DNA of 35,489 bases from Verrucomicrobiota bacterium (GTDB taxonomy: Bacteria; Verrucomicrobiota; Verrucomicrobiia; Opitutales; Opitutaceae): NCBI GenBank assembly GCA_016235555.1, contig JACRKC010000102.1:1-35489 (forward strand), read 5' to 3'. Shown here piece by piece: positions 21,937 through 30,981 of the stretch (position 1 is the stretch's first letter; every line of letters starts with the position of its first letter). Under the pieces are notes generated by a model. It was not told the origin of the DNA. It was given only the letters and a program-made list of their open reading frames with translations, and ran no database searches. The translations under genes and the position numbers were made by a program.

Positions 21937-24900
21937 TCAGAACGAGCCGCGGAGGCCGATGGCCATCTGGATGCCGTATTCCTGCTCGGCGTAGAGCTTG
22001 GCGTAGGAGGGCGTCTGGTCGCCGTAGCGAAGGAAACGATACGGCTCGTTCAGGATGTTGTTGGCGCTGGCGACGAAGGAGAGGCGGCGGGTGAGCTGCC
22101 AGGTGCCGTTGATGTCGAGGACGGTGCGGGCCTCGATGTATTCGTAGCCGTTGGGGCCGTAGGCGGCGAGGGGCGAGCGCTTGTCGAGGCCGCGGTAGTT
22201 CCAGCGGGCGGTGAAGGTGAGGCGCTTGTGGGCAAAGGTCGCGCCCCAGTTGGCGCTCTTCGGGATGAAACTGGTGAACGAGGCGCCGGGGCTGCCGTCG
22301 AGTTCGAGCTTCGTGCCGTTGGCGAAGAGGGTGAAGTAGCTGCCCCACTTGCCGAGCATCCGGAGGTTTTGCTTCACGTTGATCTCGGCGCCGGTGATGC
22401 GTGCGTCGCCGGCGTTGAACTTGGAGTTGATGTTCCAGTCGAGATAGCGGTCCGGGAGGCCGAGTTCGGCGAGGACCTCGGGGGTGCCGCGGCGGGAGGC
22501 GTCGCCGAAGAAGTTCTTCAGCTGCTTGAGGAAGACGCCGGCGCTGAGGAGGCCGCCGTTGTCGGTGTAGAATTCGGCGGAGAGATCGAAGTTGTCGGCG
22601 GTCCACGGCATGAGCGACGGATTGCGGACGGTGAGCGTGCCGCGGAACTGGCCGGGCTGGAGATCGTCGTCCTCGTCGGGGTCGGTGGCGCTGGTGCTGG
22701 CGACGGTGCGCGGGATGATGTCGGAGAAATTGGGGCGCCCGTAAGTCCTGGCCCACGCGGCGCGCACGAGGAGATTCTCCGAGGCGTTGTAGGTGAGGTG
22801 GAGGCTCGGGTAGTAGCCCTGATATTCGCGGTGCGTGAAGAACGAGCGATACGAGCGCGTGAGCAGGCTCTCGGCGAGGGAGCCGGCGGCGCCGGCTTCG
22901 GGACGGCGGAGGCGCTGGCCGGCGGCGTTGCGGACGAACGAGCCGTCGGCGGCGCGCTGCCAGATTTTCTCGGTGTCGTTGGTGCCGCCGATGCCGTTGT
23001 CGATGGTGCGCTCGAAGCGGACGCCGCCGAGGAGGCGCAGGCGGTTGTGGAGGAGCTGGGTGTCGGCCTGAAAGTAAGCGGCCTGCACGGTTTCCTTGAT
23101 GTTCTCGTTGTTGTCGATGTGGCCGTTGCGGGCGGTGGCCTGCTGGGCGTCGGTCATCTGGTAGAGGAGCGGGTTGGCCTTGAACGATTCGTAAGCGCCG
23201 CGGGGGGACATCCAGTTGATGCTGGGGAAGCCGTAGCCGGTATCGACGCCGCGGTAGATCTGCATGAGGTAGGGCTCGATCGGGGCGGTGGCGGCGGAGC
23301 GGCCGTCGGGGCCCATGAAGGTCCAGGTGGGGCTGTGGAGGTTGGTATCGAGCATCACGCGACGCTCGGAGAGGCCGGCTTGCACGGAGGTGGGGACGGG
23401 GAGGAAACCGAGGCGGCGGCGGACGTTGACGTAGGCTTGGTTGGTGTAGCTGCGGTTGCTGAGGTCGGCGTTGCCGGCGGTGTTGCCGCGGAGGTTGGCG
23501 GGGTTGTTCCAGTCGATGACGTTGTTGGCGTTGTCGCGGACTTCGATCCGGCCGGGGACGGCGGCGCCGGGCTCGAGATCGAGGAAACTGATCCGGACGG
23601 GGACGCGTTGGATGGCGCTGGCCTGGAGGAAAAATCCGGCGTCAAAGTAGCGACGTTTGGTCTGCGAGCCCGAGCGGCTGACGCCGCTCTCGACGCGCCA
23701 GAGTCCGTCGTCGTAGCGGTAGTTGATCGTGCTGGTGTCGGTGATCTGGTTGATGAGTTGGTTGGTGCCGTTGTTGTTGAGGGAGCCGCGGCCGGTGGCG
23801 CCGATCGTCTGGTCCTGGTTCCACGAGAGCGGCGTGCCGCCGGCGATGGAGGACGTGGTGGTGGCGCTGGTGCCGAACGTGTAGGTGAGGGAGCCGATGC
23901 GCGTGTCGGTGCGGCTGGCGACGTGGCCGACGGAGAGGACGGCGTTGCGGCTGGGCTTCCAGTCGGCCTTCACGCTGAGCGTGTTGCGGGTGAGATCGCG
24001 GGGACCGTCGAGGAGGGCGAGGGTGGTGAGGACAGGGTTGGCGTAGTTAACCGGGGTGCCGGCGGGTGAGCCGGGCGGGACGATGGCGGTCCAGGTCTGG
24101 AGCGTGCGGTGCTGCTCGTTGAAGACCTTGGCGTTGGTGCCCGCGATGACGACGCCGAAGGTCTTGGAGATGGGCCAGGTGAAGTCGATGTTGGCACCGG
24201 GGAGAATTTTCCACGTGTTGCGGTCGAGGTGGGAGTGCGGCGTCGAGTGGAAGAAAAGATTCTCGCTGTTGCCGACGACGTTGAGGGAGTAACGAAGCTC
24301 GCGGCCCTTGCGCTCGAAGGCGCTCTTGCTGATGAGATTCACGGAGCCGGCGAGGGAATCCGCGGGGTTGGCGGGCGTGGGGACCTTGGAGAGCTCGATG
24401 CGGGAGATGTCGTTGAGGGCCATCGAGCGGATGTCGACGGAGCGGGTGGCGGTGGTCCAGATGTTGGAGGCGGGCGCGCCGTCGTTGGTGACGGCGGTCA
24501 TGCCACCGCCGATGCCGCGCACGGAGATGCCGGAGACATCGGCGAGGTCGCTCTCGACCGTGACGCCGGGGAGAAACTTGATGAACTCGCCGACGGAGCC
24601 GCCGAGGACGTCGCCGAGGGAATCGGTCGACATGACGTTCTTGATGTTGGGGGCGAAGCGCTGCTCGTTGGTGGCGATGGCCTGGGCGTCGGTCTCCTTG
24701 TTTTGGGAGACGACAAAGGCATCGAGCGTGACGGTGGAGGAGTCCTTGCCGTAGCGGCTGATGTTCACGAGGTCGACATTGCGCTCGACCGTGCCGCCGG
24801 CCGGGACTTCGACGGTAACAGTCTGAGGGTCGAGGCTGGTGAAAAACACCTCGAGCGTGGCGGGACCGGCGGGGACATCGGCGAGGTGGTAGGTGCCGTC

Positions 24901-25107
24901 GCGGTCGGTGAAGACGGTGCGACTCGAGCCCTTGAGGGTGACGCGGGCGTTGTTGAGATATTGGCCGGTGGCGACGTTGAGGACGCGACCGGTGACGGTG
25001 CCGGTGGCCTGTGTCGTGGCGGCCGCGGGTGCGGCGGCGAAGGAAACTGGCGGCAGGCCAAGGGTGAGAAGCGCAACCAGGCAGGGGACGAGGCGGGAGG
25101 ATTTCAT
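21937..25107 (-). CDS. TonB-dependent receptor with N-terminal carboxypeptidase-regulatory-like domain (1056 aa)
   Basis: Outer-membrane transporter with a signal peptide (MKSSRLVPCLVALLTLGLPP, cleaved near SFAAAP) and an Ig-like CarboxypepD_reg domain at about 36-115 (GTVTGRVLNVATGQYLNNAR ... VERNVDL), as in SusC-like and CirA-like receptors. A TonB-box-like VTLDAFVVS follows, then the plug (LGDVLGGSVGEFIKFLPGVT, ISVRGIGGGMTAVTNDGAP, RIELSKVPTPANPADSLAGS) and a barrel ending IGLRGSF with the C-terminal Phe typical of outer-membrane proteins. No SusD partner is found nearby. A glycan or large-ligand importer is likely by architecture; the ligand is unknown. The gene stands alone, with long repeat-filled gaps on both sides. 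Confidence 0.93.
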   Translation of the reverse strand: MKSSRLVPCLVALLTLGLPPVSFAAAPAAATTQATGTVTGRVLNVATGQYLNNARVTLKGSSRTVFTDRDGTYHLADVPAGPATLEVFFTSLDPQTVTVEVPAGGTVERNVDLVNISRYGKDSSTVTLDAFVVSQNKETDAQAIATNEQRFAPNIKNVMSTDSLGDVLGGSVGEFIKFLPGVTVESDLADVSGISVRGIGGGMTAVTNDGAPASNIWTTATRSVDIRSMALNDISRIELSKVPTPANPADSLAGSVNLISKSAFERKGRELRYSLNVVGNSENLFFHSTPHSHLDRNTWKILPGANIDFTWPISKTFGVVIAGTNAKVFNEQHRTLQTWTAIVPPGSPAGTPVNYANPVLTTLALLDGPRDLTRNTLSVKADWKPSRNAVLSVGHVASRTDTRIGSLTYTFGTSATTTSSIAGGTPLSWNQDQTIGATGRGSLNNNGTNQLINQITDTSTINYRYDDGLWRVESGVSRSGSQTKRRYFDAGFFLQASAIQRVPVRISFLDLEPGAAVPGRIEVRDNANNVIDWNNPANLRGNTAGNADLSNRSYTNQAYVNVRRRLGFLPVPTSVQAGLSERRVMLDTNLHSPTWTFMGPDGRSAATAPIEPYLMQIYRGVDTGYGFPSINWMSPRGAYESFKANPLLYQMTDAQQATARNGHIDNNENIKETVQAAYFQADTQLLHNRLRLLGGVRFERTIDNGIGGTNDTEKIWQRAADGSFVRNAAGQRLRRPEAGAAGSLAESLLTRSYRSFFTHREYQGYYPSLHLTYNASENLLVRAAWARTYGRPNFSDIIPRTVASTSATDPDEDDDLQPGQFRGTLTVRNPSLMPWTADNFDLSAEFYTDNGGLLSAGVFLKQLKNFFGDASRRGTPEVLAELGLPDRYLDWNINSKFNAGDARITGAEINVKQNLRMLGKWGSYFTLFANGTKLELDGSPGASFTSFIPKSANWGATFAHKRLTFTARWNYRGLDKRSPLAAYGPNGYEYIEARTVLDINGTWQLTRRLSFVASANNILNEPYRFLRYGDQTPSYAKLYAEQEYGIQMAIGLRGSF

Positions 25108-25206
25108 CGGGGATATGGTGGGAGGGGATAACGCGGGATGCGCACCAAGCGGACAGGCAGGCTGAGTAACTATCCGGCGACAATGGGAAATAATACCAAC
25201 TGCCGG

Positions 25207-25341
25207 GTGTAACTCAAACTGAGGTCAGTTCTCGACTACCTCGGTTGTAGCGGCGGTCTATGACCGCGGACGTTGCGCCAAGGGCATTCGTTCGGCGGTC
25301 ATAGACCGCCGCTACAAATCACTGACCTCAGTTTGAGTCAC
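25207..25341. repeat. 135-bp nested palindromic element B
   Basis: Same length and structure as element A (19876-20010): ends GTGTAACTCAAACTGAGGTC and, on the other strand, GTGACTCAAACTGAGGTCAG, with internal REPs GTAG-CGGCGGTC-TAT-GACCGC(C/G)G. It lies in the 468-bp gap 25108-25575 upstream of the TonB receptor start. It is preceded by AATACCAACTGCC, which resembles the outer end of the 21566 element. Confidence 0.88.
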
Positions 25342-25394
25342 ACCTACAACTGCCCTTGTCGTTTGGACTATCTCGTCGCAACGCAGTTGTAGTT

Positions 25395-25424
25395 GTAGGG
25401 CGGGGTCGCCCGACCCCGCCCTAC
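25395..25424. repeat. Symmetric GTAG-headed 30-bp palindrome
   Basis: GTAGGGCGGGGTCG-CC-CGACCCCGCCCTAC, a near-perfect palindrome with GTAG at both ends. It is the collapsed version of the REP pair at 16736-16816. Confidence 0.85.
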
Positions 25425-25498
25425 ATCTGAAGGTCCATGGCCAAGGGCGCTTGGTATGATGGGCGCAGGGTGGTTCTTCGTGGAGGCGAATGTGTCAA

Positions 25499-25564
25499 CC
25501 CGGCCTCGTTACCTCGGCCGCTACCAAAGTGACGGGAGCGGGCGAAAGCCTCACGGCTTCCGCT
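25499..25564. repeat. CCGGCCTCGTTACC repeat joined to GAAAGCCTCACGGCTTC repeat
   Basis: CCCGGCCTCGTTACCTCGGC-CGCTAC (25499-25524) followed 11 bp later by GAGCGGGCGAAAGCCTCACG-GCTTCCGCT (25536-25564). Both motifs also occur near each other at 21343-21372 and 21878-21924. It ends just before the stop of the gene at 25576. Confidence 0.65.
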
Positions 25565-25575
25565 GCCCGCGGCGG

Positions 25576-26175
25576 TCAGGGCGCGGTGGCGACCTTGAAG
25601 TCGGTGAACGGTTTGGCGCCGTCGAAGAAGCGGACGCTGCCCTGCCAGTTGTTTTCCTCGTTGATGACTTTCAGCACGAGCACGTTGACGCCCTTCTTCA
25701 GCGTGACACCGGTCGCCTTGTCCTCGGCGTCTTTCTCGAGCGTGCGCGTGTCGGTGAACTTCACGAGCTCCTTGCCGTTGAGGTAGACCTTGCCCTGGTC
25801 GTTGCTGTTGAGGTGAAGCGTGAGGCCGGATTTGTCCGCGGAAACGACGACATAGGCGACGGCCCAGCCGGCGACTTGCTCGGGTTCCTTGGGATTGAAT
25901 TCGCGGAAATCGATGTAGAACGCCGGTGTGGAGATTTTCCGCCAGGTGAGCGACTTGCCATTGACGGACTCGGAGGCGCCTTCCTTGGCGGCGGGCTGCG
26001 CCTCGGTGGCGAACTGTTTCTTGTCGATTTCGCCGGCGCCATTGCCGGACTCGATCGGGCACGGGGCGAGCAACAGCCAGTCGCGAATGAAGCCTTCGGC
26101 GTCAGGTTTGCCGTTCTGGGCGAGGGCGAAGGATGCGCCGACGAGGAGGGGTAGGACAAGGCGGGGGAGATGCAT
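25576..26175 (-). CDS. Small secreted protein, beta-sandwich-like, 199 aa
   Basis: A secreted protein with a signal peptide (MHLPRLVLPLLVGASFALAQ). The mature part begins GFIRDWLLLAPCPI and has a C-terminal half built of strands (VAYVVVSADKSGLTLHLNSN, GKVYLNGKEL, VTLKKGVNVLVLKVINEE, SVRFFDGAK). This resembles the galactose-binding/jelly-roll accessory modules attached to glycoside hydrolases, where 'N-D-x-G-K-V-Y-L-N-G' and 'L-K-x-G-x-N' are common, but here it stands alone. It lies 73 bp downstream of the TonB receptor gene on the same strand and may be cotranscribed with the sulfatase-receptor pair. Carbohydrate binding is an inference; no catalytic residues are seen. Confidence 0.78.
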   Translation of the reverse strand: MHLPRLVLPLLVGASFALAQNGKPDAEGFIRDWLLLAPCPIESGNGAGEIDKKQFATEAQPAAKEGASESVNGKSLTWRKISTPAFYIDFREFNPKEPEQVAGWAVAYVVVSADKSGLTLHLNSNDQGKVYLNGKELVKFTDTRTLEKDAEDKATGVTLKKGVNVLVLKVINEENNWQGSVRFFDGAKPFTDFKVATAP

Positions 26176-26218
26176 GGGAAGGAGGGAGCGGAGGAGTGGG
26201 GGAGTGGGGGAGGAAAAC

Positions 26219-26243
26219 TGAGGCGGGACGCCTCAGCCACGAC
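26219..26243. repeat. GAGGC-GGGAC-GCCTC hairpin with CCACGAC tail
   Basis: TGAGGC-GGGAC-GCCTCA followed by GCCACGAC. Compared with 12036 and 16817 (CGAGGC...GCCTCG) the outermost pair is T-A instead of C-G, a compensatory change. It lies between the TonB receptor stop and the small secreted protein's start. Confidence 0.7.
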
Positions 26244-26248
26244 TGTTC

Positions 26249-29200
26249 TCAAAAAGCCACGCTGTTCGTCCAGACATACAGGCGCGGCTGGCCGTAGTAG
26301 GTGACGGGGAGATTGGCGGGGACGGTGAAGCCGCTGCCGTTGTTAGGGAGCGTGCCGAGGAAGTAGTGGTTGAACGCGTTCTCGACGTTGACCTGCGTGG
26401 TCCAGAGGAAGCGTTTGCCGAGTTTGCGGCGGTAGGAGGTGATGAGGTTGACCTGCCACGTGTCGGGCGAGGCGAAGAGCTGGCGACCGCCGCCGGGGGT
26501 GTTGTAGTAGAACGTGCGGTTCTTGAGGCCGAGCGCGACGGTGCCGCCGATGCCAACGCCTTTCAGGAAATTCTCGCGGGTGAACGTGTAGTTGTTCGTG
26601 AGCACGAAGCGGTATTGGGCGTAGCCGACGGTGTATTCGCCCTTCCGCGCGACCACGGTTTCGCCCTTGGTGCCGTTGGGGTCGGACCAGAAATACGGAA
26701 TGTCGCTGGTCGGGAGACCGGTCTTGCCGGTGAGGGCGGAGCCGTTGGCGCCGACGAAATACTGGAGCACGCGGCGGAGGTTGCTGGCTGGGAGGCGGCC
26801 GTTGTCGTCGGCGGGCTGCGCCCAATACGCACCGTTGCGGTCATTCATCATCGCGAGCGTGAGCGGCTCCCAGGTGCCACCCTGCGTCTGGAGCGTGGCG
26901 GGGTTCACCTGCGCGTTGAGGCGGGCGATGGTGCCGGTGACGGTCGCGGTGTCGGTGGGGACGAAGAACGGCGTGCCGTCCTGATAGGTCACGGCGCCGT
27001 TGCGCAGGTAGAACTGGTCGTTCCAGAGCAGCGGATATTTTTTGTCGGTGAGATTCTTGCCGTCGGCGGAGGTGGCGGCGAGGCGGAGGCGCCAGTTGGG
27101 CGTGGGGCTGGCGGTGAGGATGACTTCGAGGCCGCTCGTGGTGCGGTCGAGATTGACCCACTGGTTTTTTCCGCCGGCGGGGCCATTGTGCGCGCCGTTG
27201 AGGCCGGTGGGGTTGACGAGGTCGCGAACGCCGGTGCCGGCGTTGATCATCTCGTCTTTCGACTGCGTGGTGAAATATTGGACGGAGCCCGAGAAGCGGC
27301 CGTCGCGGGAGTTGAACTTGAGGCCGGCCTCGTGGCCGGTGCCGGAGGACGGGCGCGGGGCGTTGCCAAGCGGATCGTTGGCGTTGACGAGGGCGGTGTT
27401 GTAGGTGCTGGAGAAACTGTAGTAGGGGCGGAGCGTGTCGGTGAGGCGGACGTTGAAACCGAGGTTGTAGGACTTGTTGGTCTTGGTGCTCTCGGCCCAC
27501 GGTTCGGCGACCGTGGCGGTGATGTTGGGGGTGCGTTTGGAGTTTTCGTTGGTGCGCAGGCCGACGAGCGTGGCGAAGCGGTCGCCGAACCAACTCGTGT
27601 AATTGGAGGTGTAGAAACCGGCGGTGCGGTTTTCCCAGTGGTGGCCGTCGTTGTTCTGACCGCTGACGCCGGGGAGGCCGGCGAGCTGGGCGAGGCCGAG
27701 GGGATTGTTGGGGCGCACCCACGACGGGTCGCGGGGATTGTTGGCCATGCGGACGTAGTTGGCGCCGCCCCACGCGACACGCGGGGAGAGCCAGCCGGGT
27801 TTCACGAGCGGCTTTTTCTGCGGGCCGTTGGCGACGGACCACCAGAGGCGCGGCATCGGCGTGCGGCCGAGGTTCGACGGGATGGCGGGATTGTAGATGA
27901 CGTTGAAATTTGCGTCGGCGAGATAGTAGGTGAAATCGGTCGGACCGGAGTCGGCCCACTCGATGTCGTAGCCGAAGAGAGTCTGGCTATGGGCGCGTTC
28001 GCGGAAAAAACGGTTGGCGAGGATGGCGGCGCCGCGGATCGCCCAGCGGCGGGTCGGCTGCTCGGTGTCGGCGAGCGTGGCGCCATTGGCCCACTCGGTG
28101 AGTGGGTTGCCGTTGAGGCCGGGGGCGGAGAGGTTGGCGATGCCGCCGTTGGCGCGATCGGAGAGATAGTCGTTGTAGAGGACGTTGATGTTGGTGAAGA
28201 GCCAGTGCGTCCACGACGTCTCGGCGGCGGCGGAGAAGATCTTGTTGGTGACGTATTCGGAGGCGGTGTTGCCGGCCCAGGAGTTAAGGTTGTCCCACGT
28301 GAGCTTGCCATCGGCGATGGCGCCGCGGGGCCAGGGCTGGCCGGTGGCGGGGTTGATCGCGCCGGTGAGGTTGTTGCGCATCATGTAGGCGAGGCCGTAA
28401 TTGTGGCGCGGATCGGTGGCGGCGTTCGTGAACGCGATGTTCTCCTGGTTGGTGTTGATGATGCGCTCGTTGATCGTCTGCTGGCCCTGGAGGCGGACGA
28501 CGGTGCGGAGCGGGTCGAGCTTGAGCGCGAGCTGGCCGTAGTAGCCCTTGGTCTCGTAGCCGAGGAAGAGGCGGCGATATTTCTGCGAGTCGTCCATGTA
28601 GGAGAAGCGAAACGCGAGACGGTCGGTGCCGACGTTGTGGTCCAGTTGGGCCTGCTTGGAACCGTATTGGTCGATGCGCCACGAAGCGGAGCCGTTGCGG
28701 CGGCCGAAGTTGGCGCGCTTGGAGACGGTGTTGACGGTGCCGCCCGCGCCGCCGGCGCCGTAGAGCAAACCCTGCGGCCCGCGCACGACCTCGGCGCGTT
28801 CGACGTCGAAGTTGCTCGTGATGCCGGTCGCGGTCGTGCCGAAATTATTGGCGGGACCGGTGGCGGAAAAACCGTCGCGGTGGATGGCGCCGCCGCCGGT
28901 GCCGCGAATGCCGATGGTCTGGTTGCCGACGCGGTCGCCCGGCTGCTGGGAGAGGGCGTCGGAGTCGGGGTTGGACATCACCGTGCCGGCGCCGGCGCCG
29001 TAGCCGTTGAGCATCTCCTCGATCGAGGTGGCGCTGATGTCGCGCATGAACTCCTCGGTGAAGATGTCGGCGGAGACGGGTGTCTTGCTGAGCTCGGTGT
29101 TGAATTGCGTGAGCGAGTTGGAATTGAGGGCGCCGTAACTGTGGTCGGACTCGGCTTTCACCTCGAAGGGATTGAGCGTGACGAGATCGGCGGCGGGTTT

Positions 29201-29305
29201 TTTCGCGGCGGCGGTGGCCGGCGCCGGCGTGGCGGGTGCGGACTGCGCGTGAAGCGATGCGGCGCAAACGAGGAGGCCGAACCCGGCCGGGAGGGTGGGT
29301 TTCAT
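26249..29305 (-). CDS. TonB-dependent receptor (1018 aa)
   Basis: An outer-membrane transporter with a signal peptide (MKPTLPAGFGLLVCAASLHAQ), an Ala/Pro linker, the TonB-box-like LVTLNPFEV (about 41-49) and a plug domain (TPVSADIFTEEFMRDIS, QTIGIRGTGGGAIHRDGFSA, RAEVVRGPQGLLYGAGGAGG). The barrel ends with a C-terminal Phe (YVWTNSVAF). The ferric-siderophore-like plug block VRGPQGLLYG is general in the family and does not define the ligand. It starts 48 bp after the stop of a sulfatase gene, so the two probably form one transcript, suggesting import of sulfated or desulfated material. C-rich leader (CTCACTCCCACCCTGATG), with no Shine-Dalgarno. Confidence 0.93.
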   Translation of the reverse strand: MKPTLPAGFGLLVCAASLHAQSAPATPAPATAAAKKPAADLVTLNPFEVKAESDHSYGALNSNSLTQFNTELSKTPVSADIFTEEFMRDISATSIEEMLNGYGAGAGTVMSNPDSDALSQQPGDRVGNQTIGIRGTGGGAIHRDGFSATGPANNFGTTATGITSNFDVERAEVVRGPQGLLYGAGGAGGTVNTVSKRANFGRRNGSASWRIDQYGSKQAQLDHNVGTDRLAFRFSYMDDSQKYRRLFLGYETKGYYGQLALKLDPLRTVVRLQGQQTINERIINTNQENIAFTNAATDPRHNYGLAYMMRNNLTGAINPATGQPWPRGAIADGKLTWDNLNSWAGNTASEYVTNKIFSAAAETSWTHWLFTNINVLYNDYLSDRANGGIANLSAPGLNGNPLTEWANGATLADTEQPTRRWAIRGAAILANRFFRERAHSQTLFGYDIEWADSGPTDFTYYLADANFNVIYNPAIPSNLGRTPMPRLWWSVANGPQKKPLVKPGWLSPRVAWGGANYVRMANNPRDPSWVRPNNPLGLAQLAGLPGVSGQNNDGHHWENRTAGFYTSNYTSWFGDRFATLVGLRTNENSKRTPNITATVAEPWAESTKTNKSYNLGFNVRLTDTLRPYYSFSSTYNTALVNANDPLGNAPRPSSGTGHEAGLKFNSRDGRFSGSVQYFTTQSKDEMINAGTGVRDLVNPTGLNGAHNGPAGGKNQWVNLDRTTSGLEVILTASPTPNWRLRLAATSADGKNLTDKKYPLLWNDQFYLRNGAVTYQDGTPFFVPTDTATVTGTIARLNAQVNPATLQTQGGTWEPLTLAMMNDRNGAYWAQPADDNGRLPASNLRRVLQYFVGANGSALTGKTGLPTSDIPYFWSDPNGTKGETVVARKGEYTVGYAQYRFVLTNNYTFTRENFLKGVGIGGTVALGLKNRTFYYNTPGGGRQLFASPDTWQVNLITSYRRKLGKRFLWTTQVNVENAFNHYFLGTLPNNGSGFTVPANLPVTYYGQPRLYVWTNSVAF

Positions 29306-29353
29306 CAGGGTGGGAGTGAGCAGAATCGTGGTCGAAGGAAGGAGAGTGCCGGA

Positions 29354-30799
29354 TCAACGCGCGAGGCGCTGGCGGGCTTGCGGCAAGGCGGGATCCTTGA
29401 GCTCGGTCATCTTTGCGAGGATGCGGGCGTCGAGATCGGCGAGCGCCTTTTTTGTCGCGAGGCTGGTGTCGGCGATGAGGTTGCGTTTTTCACCCGGATC
29501 GGCGGCGAGGTCGTAGAGTTCGTCGCGGCCTTCGCAGCTGAAGTCGCGCATGAGTTTCCACGCGGGCGTGCGGTAGGCGCGCATGTGGACCTGGGCGCCG
29601 TGGCGCATGGAATACTCGGCGTAGAAACTCTCGTCCCAGTTTTTCGCCGTGCCGCGCAACACGGGCGTGATGTCGCGTCCGCGCACGATCGCGCCGGCGG
29701 GGAGCGACGAGCCGGCGAGGGCGGCGAAGGTGGGCAGCCAGTCGAGGTGCGAGATGGTGTGGGTGTTGACGCTGCCTCCGCTGATGACGCCGGGCCAGCG
29801 GATCGTCATCGGCAGGTGGAGCGAAGTGTCGAACATGTTGGGGCGGCGACCGGAATCGATGTTGGGCAACGTCGGCGGGATCGCGTCCTTCTTGAGCAGC
29901 CACATGCCGTTGCCTTTGTGCCAGACGCCGTGGTGGCCGATGTTGTAGCCGTGGTCGGAGGTGCAGATGACGATGGTGTTCGTCGTGAGTTTTTGCTGAT
30001 CGAGCACGTCGAGGATTCGGCCGATGTTGCGGTCGAGGCCGGCGACGGAGGCGAGGTATTCGCGGGTGAGGCGCTTGGCGCGCGGGACGTCGAGGCCGGG
30101 GTAGTCGGGCTCGGGGAGCACGGGGTCGAGGTCCTTGACCTTGGCCCAATCCTCGTCGCGCACGGGCAGATAGGAGGCATGGGGCTCGCGGAAGTGAATA
30201 CTCACGGCGAACGGCTTCTGGGCGTTGCGCTGCTTGAGCCACGCGATGGCGTCGTCGGCAACGAGATCGACGATGAAACCCTCGCGCTTGGCGGTGACGC
30301 CGTCGCGCTCGAGCGTGGGATCCTTGGGGGTGTTGCCGCCGCCACGGAAGCCGGCGAACGTGTCGTAGCCGCGTTTCGTGGGGTGCTGGTCGTCGCGATC
30401 GCCGAGGTGCCACTTGCCGAAGAGCGCGGTGGTGTAGCCGGCCTGCTGGAGCACGCGGGGCCAGGTGAGAATGTCGGGCGAGAGGCCGAGGTCCTTGTCG
30501 ACCTGCGGATTGATCCAGTCGAAGATGCCGAGTTCGGTGCCGTAGCGGCTCGTCATGATCGAGGCGCGGGCGGGGCTGCACACGGGGGTCGGGGTGAGCG
30601 CGTGGGTGAAGCGCGCGCCCTCGCGGGCGAGGCGATCCATGTTGGGCGTGTAGGCCTGCGCGTAGCCGGAGGCGCGAAAAGCCCACGGGGCCTGGTCGTC
30701 CGCGAGGATGAAGACGATGTTCGGACGATCCGCAGCATGCACGAATCCGACCGACACGACGGAGGCGATGAACAGGAGGCGGCGGGAGAGGAAGTTCAT
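29354..30799 (-). CDS. Sulfatase, formylglycine type
   Basis: A 481-residue exported type I sulfatase. The signal peptide is [22 protein letters not shown]; metal ligands D34/D35 are in [12 protein letters not shown]; the formylglycine motif is C74-S-P-A-R78 ([16 protein letters not shown]); the H/K/H-type blocks include [11 protein letters not shown]; the late metal pair is in [13 protein letters not shown]; the C-terminal block is [15 protein letters not shown]. Cys at the modified position predicts maturation by FGE (aerobic) or a radical-SAM enzyme. ATG 30799 is fixed by the signal peptide; the frame is open to 30946. It is divergent from the nitrilase-family gene (182-bp gap, no clear promoter boxes seen) and directly upstream of a TonB receptor. 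It is not a close paralogue of the other sulfatase. Confidence 0.93.
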   Translation of the reverse strand: MNFLSRRLLFIASVVSVGFVHAADRPNIVFILADDQAPWAFRASGYAQAYTPNMDRLAREGARFTHALTPTPVCSPARASIMTSRYGTELGIFDWINPQVDKDLGLSPDILTWPRVLQQAGYTTALFGKWHLGDRDDQHPTKRGYDTFAGFRGGGNTPKDPTLERDGVTAKREGFIVDLVADDAIAWLKQRNAQKPFAVSIHFREPHASYLPVRDEDWAKVKDLDPVLPEPDYPGLDVPRAKRLTREYLASVAGLDRNIGRILDVLDQQKLTTNTIVICTSDHGYNIGHHGVWHKGNGMWLLKKDAIPPTLPNIDSGRRPNMFDTSLHLPMTIRWPGVISGGSVNTHTISHLDWLPTFAALAGSSLPAGAIVRGRDITPVLRGTAKNWDESFYAEYSMRHGAQVHMRAYRTPAWKLMRDFSCEGRDELYDLAADPGEKRNLIADTSLATKKALADLDARILAKMTELKDPALPQARQRLAR

Positions 30800-30981
30800 G
30801 GGGTGGGCGGAGCGTGCGGAGTGCCGCGCCGGCTGGCAAGCAGGTGAAGTTGCATCCGCGACAGCGGGCCCGGGAGCGGGTCGGAAGGGCGTCGCGGCCC
30901 CGGTGGCGTGTCGGTTGGCCGGCGAATTCATTTTGCAGCCGACCACGCGAGTCGCTTGAGATTCTCCAACCCCGCCCCGCT

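Noticed and set aside
24109-25131. 340-aa plus-strand frame at the start of the second TonB receptor
   Set aside because: Repetitive Gly/Asp/Val content and antisense to the signal peptide and plug region.
19876-25341. CRISPR array suspected from recurring palindromes
   Set aside because: Repeats are not regularly spaced, spacers are not unique fixed-length units, and no cas gene is present.
26366-30847. 1493-aa plus-strand open frame
   Set aside because: Antisense to the TonB receptor and sulfatase, both of which have full domain motifs; the long frame is a by-product of high GC.
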